Positions 37,690 through 50,405 of a stretch of DNA of 64,000 bases are shown here, in pieces. Below the pieces are notes generated by a model that saw only the letters and a program-made list of their open reading frames with translations, did not search any database and had not been told where the DNA came from. The stretch comes from Acanthornis magna. Its lineage: Eukaryota; Chordata; Aves; Passeriformes; Acanthizidae. The first letter of the stretch is position 1. The number at the start of each line of letters is the position of its first letter. Both the position numbers and the translations under genes were made by a program. The stretch is taken from NCBI GenBank assembly GCA_036785705.1, contig JAWUZG010000353.1, forward strand, positions 744,001 through 808,000. The letters run 5' to 3'.

Positions 37690-39272
37690 GGACAGGGAAA
37701 CCATCCCAGCAAGGGAAACCATCCCAGCCCACAGAAACCATCCCAGCACGAGAGACCATCCCAGTACAGGGAAGCCATCTCAGCACAGGGAAACCATCCC
37801 AGCAAGGGAGACCATCCCAGCACGAGAGACCATCCCAGCAAGGGAAACCATCCCAGCCCACGGAAACCATCCCAGCACGAGAGACCATCCCAGTACAGGG
37901 AAGCCATCTCAGCACAGGGAAACCATCCCAGCAAGGGAGACCATCCCAGCAAGGGAGACCATCCCAGCAAGGGAAACCATCCCAGCACGAGAGACCATCC
38001 CAGTACAGGGAAACCATCCCAGCAAGGCAAACCATCCCAGCACAGGAAAACCATCCCAGCAAGGGAAACCATCCCAGCACAGGGAAACCATCCCAGCAAG
38101 GCAAACCATCCCAGCACAGGAAAACCATCCCAGCAAGGGAAACCATCCCAGCACAGGGAAACCATCCCAGCAAGGGAAACCATCCCAGCAAGGGAAACCA
38201 TCCCAGCAAGGGAGACCATCCCAGCACAGGGAAACCATACCAATACAGGGAAACCATCCCAGCACAGGGAAACCATCCCAGCAAGGGAAACCATCCCAGC
38301 ACAGGGAAACCATCCCAGCAAGGGAAACCATCCCAGCACAGGGAAACCATCCCAGCAAGGGAGACCATCCCAGCACAGGGAAACCATACCAATACAGGGA
38401 AACCATCCCAGCACAGGGAAACCATCCCAGTACAGGGAAACCATACCAATATAGGGAAACCATCCCAGTACAGGGAAACCATACCAATACAGGGAAACCA
38501 TCCCAATAAGGGAGACCTTCCCAGCACAGGGAAACCATCCCAGCAAGGGAGACCATCCCAGCAAGGGAGACCATCCCAGCAAGGGAAACCATCCCAGCAC
38601 GAGAGACCATCCCAGTACAGGGAAACCATCCCAGCAAGGGAAACCATCCCAGCACAGGAAAACCATCCCAGCAAGGGAAACCATCCCAGCACAGGGAAAC
38701 CATCCCAGCAAGGGAAACCATCCCAGCACAGGGAAACCATCCCAGCAAGGGAGACCATCCCAGCACAGGGAAACCATCCCAGCACAGGGAAACCATCCCA
38801 GCAAGGGAAACCATCCCAGCAAGGGAAACCATCCCAGCAAGGGAGACCATCCCAGCACAGGGAAACCATACCAATACAGGGAAACCATCCCAGCACAGGG
38901 AAACCATCCCAGCACAGGGAAACCATCCCAGCAAGGGAAACCATCCCAGCACAGGGAAACCATCCCAGCAAGGGAAACCATCCCAGCACAGGGAAACCAT
39001 CCCAGCAAGGGAGACCATCCCAGCACAGGGAAACCATACCAATACAGGGAAACCATCCCAGCACAGGGAAACCATCCCAGTACAGGGAAACCATACCAAT
39101 ATAGGGAAACCATCCCAGTACAGGGAAACCATACCAATACAGGGAAACCATCCCAGCACAGGGAAACCATACCAATACAGGGAAACCATCCCAATAAGGG
39201 AGACCTTCCCAGCACAGGGAAACCATCCCAGCAAGGGAGACCATCCCAGCAAGGGAAACCATCCCAGCACAG
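37690..39272 (+). repeat. Large 18/19-bp minisatellite with higher-order structure (about 85 units)
   Basis: The array is a mix of 18-bp units (ACCATCCCAGCAAGGGAA, and a CACGAGAG variant) and 19-bp units (ACCATCCCAGCACAGGGAA; ACCATACCAATACAGGGAA). Marker variants show nested duplication. AGCCCAC repeats after 129 bp (37722/37851), AGGCAAACC after 74 bp, the unique CCAATATAGG after 650 bp (38447/39097) and CCAATAAGG after 688 bp (38503/39191). The last is the 650-bp period plus one extra 38-bp pair of units. No stop codon occurs in the unit in any frame, so long reading frames exist on both strands. It lies wholly inside an ANTXR1 intron. Confidence 0.97.
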
Positions 39273-42200
39273 ACAGAGCCTTCCAGCTATTACATAATTA
39301 AGCCTTCACTGTACATCCAAACACTTTAAGCAACTCCATTTCCAAGCCAATCTAACAACATGCCTGCAAAGTCCTTCTTAAGACAGCTTTGGAGGTTTAT
39401 TATGTCTTTGGCTTACATCTGCACTTAAATCTATTTGATTTGCATCAACATTAAATCCAAGGCTCATGTTGGCCTCCTACCCAGAACAATTTCACCCTTG
39501 GGCACCTGAGCAGCCTCTTGCACACACAGTTACTGCTGTGGATGCTCAGACTCCTCCAGGTTGTGCTGGGTTCAGGAAAGAGGATGAATGGGAAGACAAC
39601 CAGTGAGTGGGGGAAGCCAGGAGCTGGGATCTGCTGCTTTGCAGATCTGCTCAGCTCAGGAAGGGTGGGGTCACCCTGCTAGAGGTGTGTGTGTACTTGG
39701 CTGTCATTCTTGTAATGAGAACAGTGCTGGGGAGTTCAGCACAGCAGAATTGTTCCTTTGTTTTCTGTTATTAAATAAACCTCCTACAACCTTTGGAAAG
39801 GTTAGTGCCTGACTCCCATGCTTTTGTAATATCCTCCACAGGTATCCAGGGAAATTTTGCCTGTGCTGGTATCAGGCACAGCAAAGAGTTATTATTGTTC
39901 TGATCTACTAAGCAACAATTGCCTCTACTGTAAACTCAGTGGTAAATTCCAGACTTCATCCCAGAATACTTCGGAGACCAATAAACTTGGATACATTTGG
40001 AAACAGCATTCCTTTATGGGTGCATGCCAAGGAGATACTGGGTTCCAGATAAACCTCCAGAGTGAGTCTATTGACTTCAGTCCATTTACTCCAGGGATGA
40101 AGCTGGCTTGGTGTCTTTCCTGAAGAACTGCTGGATAATAATGACTCCTATTTAATTAAAAAGCATGCCAAGAGGAATTTCAGGGTTTAGAAATGTGCTT
40201 GTCACTCAGAAACAAATTTATACTTTGTAAGAGAAGAGTTTGTTGTGTTTTTTTTCCTTTTTCCCCTGGACACATCCACAATTATCTCTGAAACGTCCCT
40301 GGGCTGCAATCCATGGCGATGTCTCCGGGTCTGTGGTTTGGTTATTCGAGGTTGGAGCTCTTGTCTGTTGTGCAAGGCAGTTCCTCTGCCCTTAATTCAC
40401 TCCTGACAGCACTGCATTCCTCCCTGTGCCACTTCCAAAACAGTCAATAAGCTCTGCTCAGCTCCCTTTCCCCATCCCCAAGCCCAACAGGCTGGGCACT
40501 CCTCCATGGATTTATCTTTAATTTCACAGAATTTTTGGGTGAGCAATGCACAGTGAGGCATCCTGGCTGCTGATCTACTGCCAGACACACCGGATGCCCT
40601 CCCGGAGAGGCGGAAGAGATTTCATACAGACTCTTGGAATAAAATCTTTCCAACAACTACAGGGAAGTGTTTGACTACATTGGAAGAATATCAGTGAGAT
40701 AGTCCCCAGTTGCAGACCTTGTGAGGAGGGAATGTGGGAGGTAAAGGAGGAGAGTGAGGAAAAGCTTTTATCTACAACGAATGCTTTCACTAGAGAATTT
40801 AAATCTGGAAAATATTAAGCTTATAAAGTTTCATGTGGAGGAAAGACTCCTTCTCTCTGCTGCACCCACCTTGCTTATCTGGAATATTTTTCACACTCAG
40901 AGCTGTTACCTGACCACTGTCCTCACATGATTCCCCCACAGCAGAGCCACAGGACCCTCACAATGACAGCTCCACAACCCCTCCATGCCCTGCTGCTTTT
41001 ATTTATGCCTTTTTCTCACCAGCTTCATCTTTCTCCTCTAACAGAACCTTCAATTAGGAGCATCACTGAGAGCATTTCCCCTCTTCCCCCTCGATTCTCC
41101 TCCAGATTCCAGCGCAAATGTCTGTACAGGGCACATCTCCACTGACTTCCATGCAGATGTGCCAACAAAAAATTGGCCCAGCTCCTCTGGGAATGTGCCA
41201 TCTTGTTTAGACAAATAACTCTGAGGAACCTACCACGCTGCTAATCCTTTGGCCAATTTTAGAACTGATTTTTTTTATTGTTCTGAAAGTCCAAATAAAT
41301 ATTTTTTCCATTCTGGTTTTCATCTTGGGACAGAGGTGCCAAACTACTGTGAAAAGAAGCGTTTTATCCCCATTTTCAGCCAGGAACAGAAATAGACAAT
41401 TAAGATTTTTCCTGCAAGATTTCTATCCTTGCTCTGGATAATACATCTCAGCACAGAGACTCATCCTCCAGTGAGTGGCTCCTGCAGTGTGTGGCTCCAA
41501 AGCTCTCTGCTCTGGATTGTAGATTTGGTACAACATGGCGCAAATTTACAACACTGGGTCTGTGATTTAAAATCAGGAATAATGATGGTGACCCAGAAAC
41601 TGGAGCCAGTTTGGGCAGCCTTAAAAGCAGCATGTGAAACATTACACGCAGCCAGTCACCAAACCCAGACTCAATTCTGCTGACATTTGTATGTCCCTAA
41701 TTCCTGTTCTATATTTGCAGCATGAACAAGATCCAAAAGGAGCAGAGCTTCACTGCATTGTGTTCTCCACAGTACTTAGCCCTTGCCCTGATCCTCACTG
41801 GAACAGGCAGTGCCAGGGACCAGCAGGGAGGCACAGGGTGTGACAGGTCTTTGCAGACAAACAGCAGAGTCACGTGAGATGAAAGCTCCTCTCGAGTCCT
41901 GTGATTTCTTTCCTGCCTCCCTCGACCCCTTCCTTCTCCCCTGTTTTCTGCTGATTTCTCTCTGCCCTTTTAAAGTATTGACTCTGTGATTGTGCTTTCG
42001 AACTTCTGTGAAAAGGCCTGGAGGAAAGGCAATGCTCAGTGAAGCACAGTCATACTTCACTGACACTGACACTGCGATATTTCAAAGTGCTTTCCAGAAA
42101 TGGTGATCCAGGAAACAAAGTCCATCTTGCAAAAATTTGCACACTTAAAAATGTCTTCTCCTTGCACCTGAGGCAGAATGAGGACTCCAGTGTGGGTTGA

Positions 42201-42507
42201 TCAGTCCTGCCCTTCCACAGGAGCCCTCCAGAATGGACATGCTGACACCAGGGTTAGAAAATCCACAACAAGCATGGCAAGAAGTACATTTCTGCAAATT
42301 ATTTCCATTTTGTGACCAAAAAACAAGAATAAAAGCCTCCTGACAAGGCTTGGAGGTTGGCAACATTGCTTTTCCATGGGTCTAATCCAAGGCTGGGCAG
42401 ATGAAACAGAAGCCCAAAGCAGAGCCAGCAGTGACAGAAATGCTGCCCTGTTCTGGGATCAGTCCTGTGGAAAACTTTGCCTCCTTCCCCCTCATTTCTT
42501 ACTTTCA

Positions 42508-42747
<240 letters not shown>

Positions 42748-43013
42748 TTACTGCCTCATTAGTGATAATGATTATTAATGTCATACTCCATTTAATTTTC
42801 AGATCAGATGCAGGTTTCCTCTCTCCTCACACACCCAAATGTGGCACCTGCCCTCCCCTAAAAAATAGGCCAGGACCTCTCGGTCACCACACAGGTTTTT
42901 GCCTCGATTTTCTGATCCTCACAGTTACATAAAACACTTTATTCAGACTAAAATTAGTGCAACATTCATCAGTGAAGACTTAAAAAAAAGATTTTAAAAA
43001 GACCTCACAATAC

Positions 43014-43172
43014 AGTCATGGAATCATGGAGAGGTTTGGGTTGGAAGGACCTCAAAGCCCATCCAGTGCCACCCCTGCCATGGGCAGGGACACCTCCCAC
43101 TGTCCCAGGGTGCTCCAAGTCCCATCCAACCTGGCCTTGGGCACTTCCAGAGATGGGGCAGCCACAATATTG
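43014..43172 (-). mobile_element. CR1 LINE 3' terminus, minus strand
   Basis: CAGTCATGGAATCATGGAGAGGTTTGGGTTGGAAGGACC, then CCATGGGCAGGGACACCTCCCACTGTCCCAGGG, truncated after GATGGGGCAGCCACAAT. Confidence 0.95.
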
Positions 43173-44950
43173 GCAATGTTTCACTGCAGTTTAAGCAGCT
43201 TCTTTGCAGCTCTTCCCCTCCTGCAGTACAAACTTGGCAGTGATGTTGGCATTACAGCTGACTCCGAGCAGAACACTCGCAGGGAGATCTCCAGGGGCCC
43301 CTGACCCAGGTCCTCCTGCTCCTCTCAGCTGTGCTGACTCAGAGGAGCTCTGCCATGAGCTTTCCAAGAGATCTGAACGGCCATCACAAGGATACACAGG
43401 GAGTTTCCCCATCATTAACTCCAGAAGATCCCCTCCTCTCTGGCTGGGACACTTTCCTCAGTTAAAAGACATTTGCAATTCTCCAGTATTGATCAGCACT
43501 GCAAACTGCTGCAGGAGCCAGCTCAGTTCAGCTGTCAAACCCCAAATGTGCATCATTTCTCACTGCTCAGATTTAACCCAAACCAGATGTTCCTGTCCCC
43601 CTGAGGTGTGCCAGCCTCCCCATACCACTCCTCCCCAGCATCATGCTCTTCCCAGAGCAGCAAGTCCTGACCTAAGCCTCTTTGAGATGTTCTTCCTGCA
43701 AGAGCCAGACATTTAAACCCCCCACCCAAACGTCAAGGCCAAGATTGAGCACACGTCCAGGAACAGACTGACCTGGAGGGTGCGAAAAATGGGTGCCTGC
43801 TTAAATCACTGCAGTTCCAGGGCCAGATGTCCTCCCATCATTCCAGAACGGGAGAGTAATGGAAGAACAACCAGGTTGAGAGCATTTTCCAAACTCTCTG
43901 CTGGTGTAGAAAGAATTTCTGGAGAGCTTGGATCAAGGCAAGCTGATCTTTGACACTTGGAAGCAGGAGAAGGTAATCCACACAGGAGAAGAATTCACCC
44001 AAGGCATGTCTGGAAATGGAACTTGGACCCCAACATAAAATAAAAGCTCATTTGAGAAGACAGAGCTGTACATTTGGGGCTGTTCCTCCAGACAAAGAGC
44101 ATAAAGGCACATCCATCATCTGCAAAATGCAACCTGCTGGTATTCAACGCTTTAGAAAATGTGATCTCAACTCTTTACTACCATGAAATTGTAGAAGAAA
44201 TAAGGCTTTTTATGCCTAATCATAATCTGCCCCTTTAGCACCATATTAAAATATTTGGTCATTAAGAGTATTCTAAAATCAAGTTGCAAAAATACAAAAC
44301 AAGTTAAAGGGGCTTTTAAACTGTTTTCAGGAGATTTTTTTGTTTGTTTTTAACAATAGAATTTATTTTTACTTTCTTTCCCCCCAAGACAACCTGTAAA
44401 GACCAATTTTTGATACCCCAACACATCTGTTTCTCTGCAGTGCAGCTGGCCTGGCCAGCTGGAGTTTTGTGTATCACAGCAGCAAACCAGTCCAGAGGAC
44501 TGGGCAGAGTTGGAGTTGCCAGATCTTCCCTGCCTCACTCAGGTAATGCCTCTCCCCAAAGGCAGTGTTGCCTGGCTGGGCTGCAGGAATAATCTCCCTC
44601 CAGCTATCACAACCAGAATGCTCTCTCCCCAACCCCCTTCTGTTTCGATTAATTAGTTTTCTAGTATTTGAACAAATATCAAAGTGTTCCAGACAAATCT
44701 GAGCTGAATTTTCCGGGCTCAGCCAGAGCTGCAAAGCATCGAAGTGACAGAGCCACCAAGGCCTCAGTCAGGACCTGCAGGTGCTGCCTCAGCTCCTCTG
44801 AGCTGTCACTGCTGCGAGGAAACCCCAGAGTCACCCCAGGACACACCTCTGCACACATAAATCCTGCTAGAATAATCCAAAGTGGGTTATAAAGCTGCTT
44901 TGGGTTTATCTTTGTTTTGTCAGTTCCTGCTAGAATGTAGCTGTCACTCT

Positions 44951-44953
<3 letters not shown>

Positions 44954-45002
<49 letters not shown>
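44954..45002. repeat. (TA)n microsatellite, about 49 bases
   Basis: Roughly 24 uninterrupted TA dinucleotides between CTGTT and GGTTTTATGC. It is self-complementary and likely length-variable. Confidence 0.95.
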
Positions 45003-45004
<2 letters not shown>

Positions 45005-45975
45005 TTTTATGCAGCTAGAACTGTGCTGAGATAGAAGCTGCCACTTGGACAGGCTGAACGATAAACAGGAACAAAAATCTGCCTGCTCAAAGAGTTTGCA
45101 GAAGTTCCACTGGCATTTTGAAATCTCTCTCCCAGTCTTACATAGCTGGTGAAAAAGGGCTGAAGCATTTCAAATGTCTGTTTTCATTCTATTTTTTTTT
45201 TTAATCAAAATTTGGAAGAACAATGCAAATGCTCATGGAAACACTGAACCATGGAATAATGCAATGAGTGTGCTTAATACTTATTAAATACAGGCTGGCA
45301 ATTCAGACCAGGAAAACAACTTTCATTTTAAAAAGAGAATTTTTACAGTAAACTAGGAGTTTTTCCATAAGAAAGGATCAGTCGAGAAAAGCCTGGCTAG
45401 CCCCTAAGTACACACAGTTACCTGTAATGGGTGCCACTGTCACAGGGATTCATTTGGCTCCTTACACAGATAAATGTGGGGCTGGTACCCACAGTGAGAT
45501 CAACAGCCTGAAACTCCATGACACCTGAACAGCTGACAAAAGCCAGACAACAAGGGTACTCTCAGAGCTTGGGCCAAATTACTGTAAAACTTTAGCACTT
45601 TGCTTCCAGAGAGCTGCTGAAGACCTGGACAATGCCTGGAGTTGTTCTTTTGCAACACCTTGTTATTCCACCAAGAAACAGTCACAGAAAAAACAGTGGG
45701 CTCTTTCCCTGGTCTTTCAAGGCTCTCCATATCCGATGTGTTAAAACTCTCCCCTGTAGACTCTGAAACAAATAAGCTGTGGAGAAAGAGAGGTGGCTGT
45801 GCCTTGAAGACTCCTTTGCCTTGCCAGAGTCCAGCAAGGCCAAGAAAATGCTGCAAGTATTGGCAGTGGAAGGACAATGGAAAAGAACCTCTGGAAGATA
45901 TTGAACAACTGAGAGATAGCAAGAAATCTGGAGCAGGACATGAGACGCACTTCCCTCATGTATAGGGGGGTGTGC

Positions 45976-46001
45976 ATATATATATATAGAGAGAGAGAGA
46001 A
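45976..46001 (+). repeat. TA then GA dinucleotide run
   Basis: CATATATATATATAGAGAGAGAGAGAA directly precedes the CR1 terminus at 46003. It may have grown from the CR1 terminal repeat. Confidence 0.8.
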
Positions 46002-46002
46002 T

Positions 46003-46118
46003 CTCAGAATCACAGAATGGTTTTGGTTTGGATTGGGAGGGATCTTAGAGCTCATCTCACCCCCCCCTGCCATGGGCAGGGACACCTTCCCACAGAGCAG
46101 GTTGCTCCAAGCCCCACA
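46003..46118 (-). mobile_element. CR1 LINE 3' terminus, minus strand, abutting an LTR
   Basis: CTCAGAATCACAGAATGGTTTTGGTTTGGATTGGGAGGGATC, then CCATGGGCAGGGACACCTTCC and GGTTGCTCCAAGCCCCAC. CR1 similarity stops there, and the LTR-like element begins 16 bp later. Confidence 0.93.
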
Positions 46119-46133
46119 GCTTCACTGTGGGGC

Positions 46134-46808
46134 TGTCAGGGACAGGAGAAGTCAGGCTGGACTGGGAGAGCTCCTTGGCCAGGAGATACCAGCCTGGCCC
46201 AACTCCTGGACTGCAGGTTCTCCTTGGGAAAGGAGGGAAGGGGGGGCAGAGCCTGATCCAGAAACTGCCGTGGGATGGTTCCTGAACCCACAAAACCTGG
46301 GATATGTCCTACAAGGGAACGACTCCCTCGAGGCACACACAGATCCCTGGGAAGATCCGACCCCAAAGCTTGCTATTGGCAGGAATAAGGGAGTGTCTTT
46401 ACAAACGAACTAAGGTAAGATAAGACCTGATAAGATACTGAGAGATAGAAGAAACAATGGGAAGGATTTCCATAGGAAGTCCACTGACTGACTTGCCTAA
46501 GACTGTGGTAATAAACTACAGGAACAGAGACATAAGAAAAAGAAAAAAGGGGGGTGTGTATTGAGGGTGTCTGCATTAGGCGTTCAGGGAAGTCTGCACC
46601 TCTCGAGTACCTCAGCCAATGGGGAAAAGAGAGAGGGAAATGAGGCCGGGAAATTAGGATAAGAAGAGGCTGCATCCTCTAGCAATTGGAGATACCCCAT
46701 GGGAAATGCCCGTGAGCTCTCCCTTTACTCATGAATAAAGTTACAGGACTCCTCTCTCTCCGTTTTGGACATAAACCTCTGGTGTTTGTGGATTCATTTT
46801 TCCTGACA
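46134..46808 (+). mobile_element. Solo LTR-like element with 7-bp inverted termini
   Basis: It begins TGTCAGG and ends CCTGACA, perfect 7-bp inverted termini in TG...CA format. A CCAAT box lies at 46616, and AATAAA at 46734-46739 is followed by a 69-bp U5-like tail. The order and the 675-bp length fit a retroviral LTR. No target-site duplication was found next to these ends and no internal genes are present, so the copy is old or the ends were altered. Confidence 0.7.
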
Positions 46809-47694
46809 CTATGAACTAGGTGCACATTCCTGTAACAGTCAGGGAGGAAGGATGGCCACTCCAGCACGGTTGTGCCACAGAGGAAATGATTCATCCTCCA
46901 GCAATCCTTTGCTGCTGCCTGCTGAGATTGCTGCCCAAGACCAAGCTCCCAAAATTCTGCCCAGGGCAGTGTGGACGCAATCATGAGGCAAGACAAAGCG
47001 AAGGCAGAATCTGTGGTATTTAGGCCCTATTTCATCTTACACATCCTTGATGCTTCCGACACAGAAGCAAATAAATCCGTTCATAAACAACCATAAATCA
47101 GTTCATTGGAATTTCAGTGGAACTATGGCTTATTCCTGAGGGTTTTCCAAAAAATGCTGCTACACACCAGACAGGCATTTTTTGTTGTGTTTGGGTTTGT
47201 TTTGTTTTTTCTAATCTTATTTTTGTTTAAGATTTTATTTCCTAGTTTCTCACTTTACTGCACTGGCCTGTGCAGCACACGCTGGCTGTTCATGGGGGAA
47301 AACCTGGAACAACAACCCCAAAGTGCAGGGAGCTTCCAAAGATTGGAGCACTGATGCTCAGGAGTGATGGATGAAGTCCTGGGTTCATCTAATGAATGTG
47401 CTCGTGTCCTGGCTGACAAATGAATGCCCCGGCAACTTGCAGGGAGAGGGAGGAAGGCACTGTGCCTGCTCCTCACCGCAGCAGGAACTGGATTTAGCTT
47501 TAAGGATGTGTTTGAAGGGGATCACACTTCTGTGGAATGCAGTACCTGGCTTCAGTGGGCCTTAAAGGCTGCACTTGGGAGAAGGAGTCCTAATTCCTAA
47601 GGACTTCACTGGGAGGCAAGGAGTGAGAAAAGAGTGGTCAATAGGTAACTCAAGTTAACGACTGAGAGACAGAATATGTGAATTCTAAAACCTA

Positions 47695-48105
47695 GGAGAA
47701 CAGGATTCCCTTTATCTTGTCAAGGTAAGAGGGACAAGAATCTGTTTGAGACCAGCACACAAACCCTGAATCACCCACCAAGGGCTACACATCCTCTAGA
47801 GAGAAAGGGGAAAAGGGCACTGTGATGAAGACTACAGATCTTTATCATGAGAAGACCCCCAAAGACCACCAGGACACACAGTGCATGTGTGGCACACATG
47901 CTAATGATATTAATGATTTCCGAGAAATAATTTGTATAACCACTCCTATCCCAGAGAATGTAACGAATATTCATGAATGCTACCCATAATATTGTGTGTT
48001 GGCAGTGCCGCGGTGCGTGTGTGTTTGGAGGAGTGAATCCCTCACACCCGGTGCACCGACTAAAGCAAATCCCCACTGCTCTGACTGTGTCTCTGAAGTG
48101 TCTCT
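47695..48105 (+). mobile_element. Possible LTR fragment
   Basis: GAAGACTACAGATCTTTATCATGAGAAGACCCCC, then GAATATTCATGAATGCTACCC and a GTGCGTGTGTGTTTGGAGGAGTGAATCCC stretch resemble the U3-to-R region of avian retroviral LTRs as I recall them. I see neither termini nor a target-site duplication, so boundaries are rough. Confidence 0.35.
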
Positions 48106-50111
48106 GGGCCCACTTGGGGTGGATCAGAAGCCTCAATAGCCTGTTTGGTCTGCTCTGCAATCCCTGCTCCATGAAGGACAGTGAGGTTCCCTGTCAGCCC
48201 ATCCCTGCCCTGTGCTGTGCACAGGAGCTCGGGGGAGCTGCTCTGGCTGTGAACAGCAGCAGAGGAGCTCAGGCTCTCACCCAGCCCCACGACTCTACTC
48301 CAGGGCAGCCTGGGAGCTGTCACTGCTGTGTTGGGGTGAGGGCAGAACCACCTGCACTGCTCCCAGGGGTTGGGCACAGCAGCATTGGAACAGCCACAGA
48401 ACACTCCAGAGAGACTCTCCAGCATTAACAGCTTAAATATCACTTAGATCTGAACCTCAGGTGCTTTGCAAAGAGGAGAAACATGGCTAATGTCCTTCCA
48501 GAGAGATGTGAATGGCTCCTGTACCCCAGTCCTGCTTTACATTTTCCAAACAGAAGTGCAACAACTTGCTGAGAGCTCTCAGAGATGTCAGTAGGAAAAG
48601 GATGGAGCACTTTTTGAAAAGCTTTGTGAAAATCTTGACTAGAGTTTTGAGTGAGCATCGAAAATCAGACAGGGGATTTTTCCCAGAGAGAAAGGAGGAA
48701 CAATTTTAATGTCATTTAGTCAACAGAGGGGGGAAAAAAGGCTGACCCTGTCCCTCTACACCAGAGAGACTCGCACAGCTTTTATTGTGAAGCATCTCTG
48801 TGTCACACTCTTGTGGGGATCTCCCACCACAGCAACACAAACCACTGTCTGTCATTTATTTTATCACATACAGGAATTTTTTAAGTATAACAGAAACAGT
48901 GGGGCCTAATTTCTAAAAGGAAATGAAAACTCACTGCTCTGCAGGGTCAGCTTCTGGTCTGTGTCTGTGAGGAGCTGCCTGAGCAGGAGCCAAGCTCAGC
49001 AGGGGATGTGAGCACAAGCACCTGTTTGAGGTCACCCAGCAAAGGTATTCTCAGCTCCTTTTCCCTATATTTTCTGGGCTGTGACATGAAACACCCTCTG
49101 GCAATGATCTGTTTCCCTCCTCTCCTTCCAGAGCTGAAAGGAGATGAGAGCTCCAAACACTTTTCCAGCATCCTGTTATTTGCTTTACAGCCCAGTGCAA
49201 ACAGCAGAGCAGCCTCGCTTCAGCCCAGGCTGGACAAATCCAGAGCAAGAGACAACCTTTGTCCTGAAGACTTCACACTCCAAACAGAGCAGGCAAACAC
49301 ATGGGGGTAAGGAGGAGTGATCATTGCACCCTCTGCTACAAGCAAAACTCTTTGGTCAGGGAAAGCAATTCTCTAATCCTTGATTGCTGTGCTTATCCTT
49401 ATGAAACACTGAACTTTTCCTTCAGAAGAAATACTTCGACATTTCCAACTCATCAGAAGTGCTCACAAGACTTCTGAAAGGCAGAACCAATGGTGAAATT
49501 CAGTCCAGCCACAAGTGCAGCCCTGGCTTGTGCCTCACCTGTAAAGCATCTGGAATCCTGTGTTGGATGCAGCAGGGCCAGGTGGGATGGGTCAGGGAAA
49601 AGCCCAACCCTGCAGGCTGAGGGGCTTTTCCTCTTCAGTGGTGCCTACTGTCCCTCAGTGTTGGGGTTCAGCACTCTCCAGACAACAGAACTATTGAAGA
49701 CCAAAGGCCTCTGCCCTCCCCTTTGGTCCTTTCTCTCCCTGTGAGAGCCCATTTGGTTTGGTAAAATTCTATGCCTGTTTCGGATACAAAGCTCCTGACC
49801 CTGAATGTCACTGCTAGGAGACCTATTTTAAACCAAAGGCTGAAATAGCGGTAAGACTTCACATCACTGAACATCTGCTCAGGTCTCCACAGTTCACGTC
49901 CTCTCCTGCCAATGGTCAAATTTCAGGTGTCACAGTTTTAGCAGCCTCAGCACAGGCAGCAGCAGAGATCAAAGGGAGCAGGGGCAAGCCGTGAGTGCTC
50001 CATGTGAGCATCTCCTTCATCACACCCTGCGGATACAGGCAGAGCTCACAGCGCCTGGGAGGCCTCTGGTTTTGTCCTGGAGATGGAGCCTTGTTCTTGG
50101 CTGGGAACACC

Positions 50112-50405
50112 ATGGAATGGTTTGGGTTGGAAAGAACCTAAAAGCCCATCCAGTGCCACCACCTGCCATGGGCAGGGACACCTTCCACTGTTCCAGGTTG
50201 CTCCCAGCCCTCTCCAGCCTGGCCTGGGACACTGCCAGGGATGCAGGGGCAGCCACAGCTTCTCTGGGCACCTGTGCCAGAGCCTCACTACCCTTATATT
50301 AAAGAACTCATTCCCAATAGCTCATCTAAACCTTCTCTCCTTCAGCTTAAGGCCATTCCCCCCTGTCCTGTCACCGCAGGCCTTGTGAAAAGTCCCTCTC
50401 CAAAT
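50112..50405 (-). mobile_element. CR1 LINE fragment, minus strand (294 bp)
   Basis: ATGGAATGGTTTGGGTTGGAAAGAACCTAAAAGCCCATCC and then the standard CR1 order, through CTCTGGGCACCTGTGCCAGAGCC, CCTTCAGCTTAAGGCC and CCTTGTGAAAAGTCCCTCTCC, where it is truncated. Confidence 0.95.

Noticed and set aside
37579..39270. Long open reading frames on both strands taken as a repetitive protein
   Set aside because: They exist because the minisatellite unit lacks stops in all frames. They overlap each other in every frame, and 19-bp units shift the frame repeatedly.
37690..39272. CRISPR-like array
   Set aside because: Units are directly adjacent with no unique spacers, the host is a vertebrate and there are no cas genes.
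39588..39860. Possible LTR (AATAAA at about 39774)
   Set aside because: There are no TG/CA termini, no target-site duplication and no recognisable U3. A poly-A hexamer alone is not enough.
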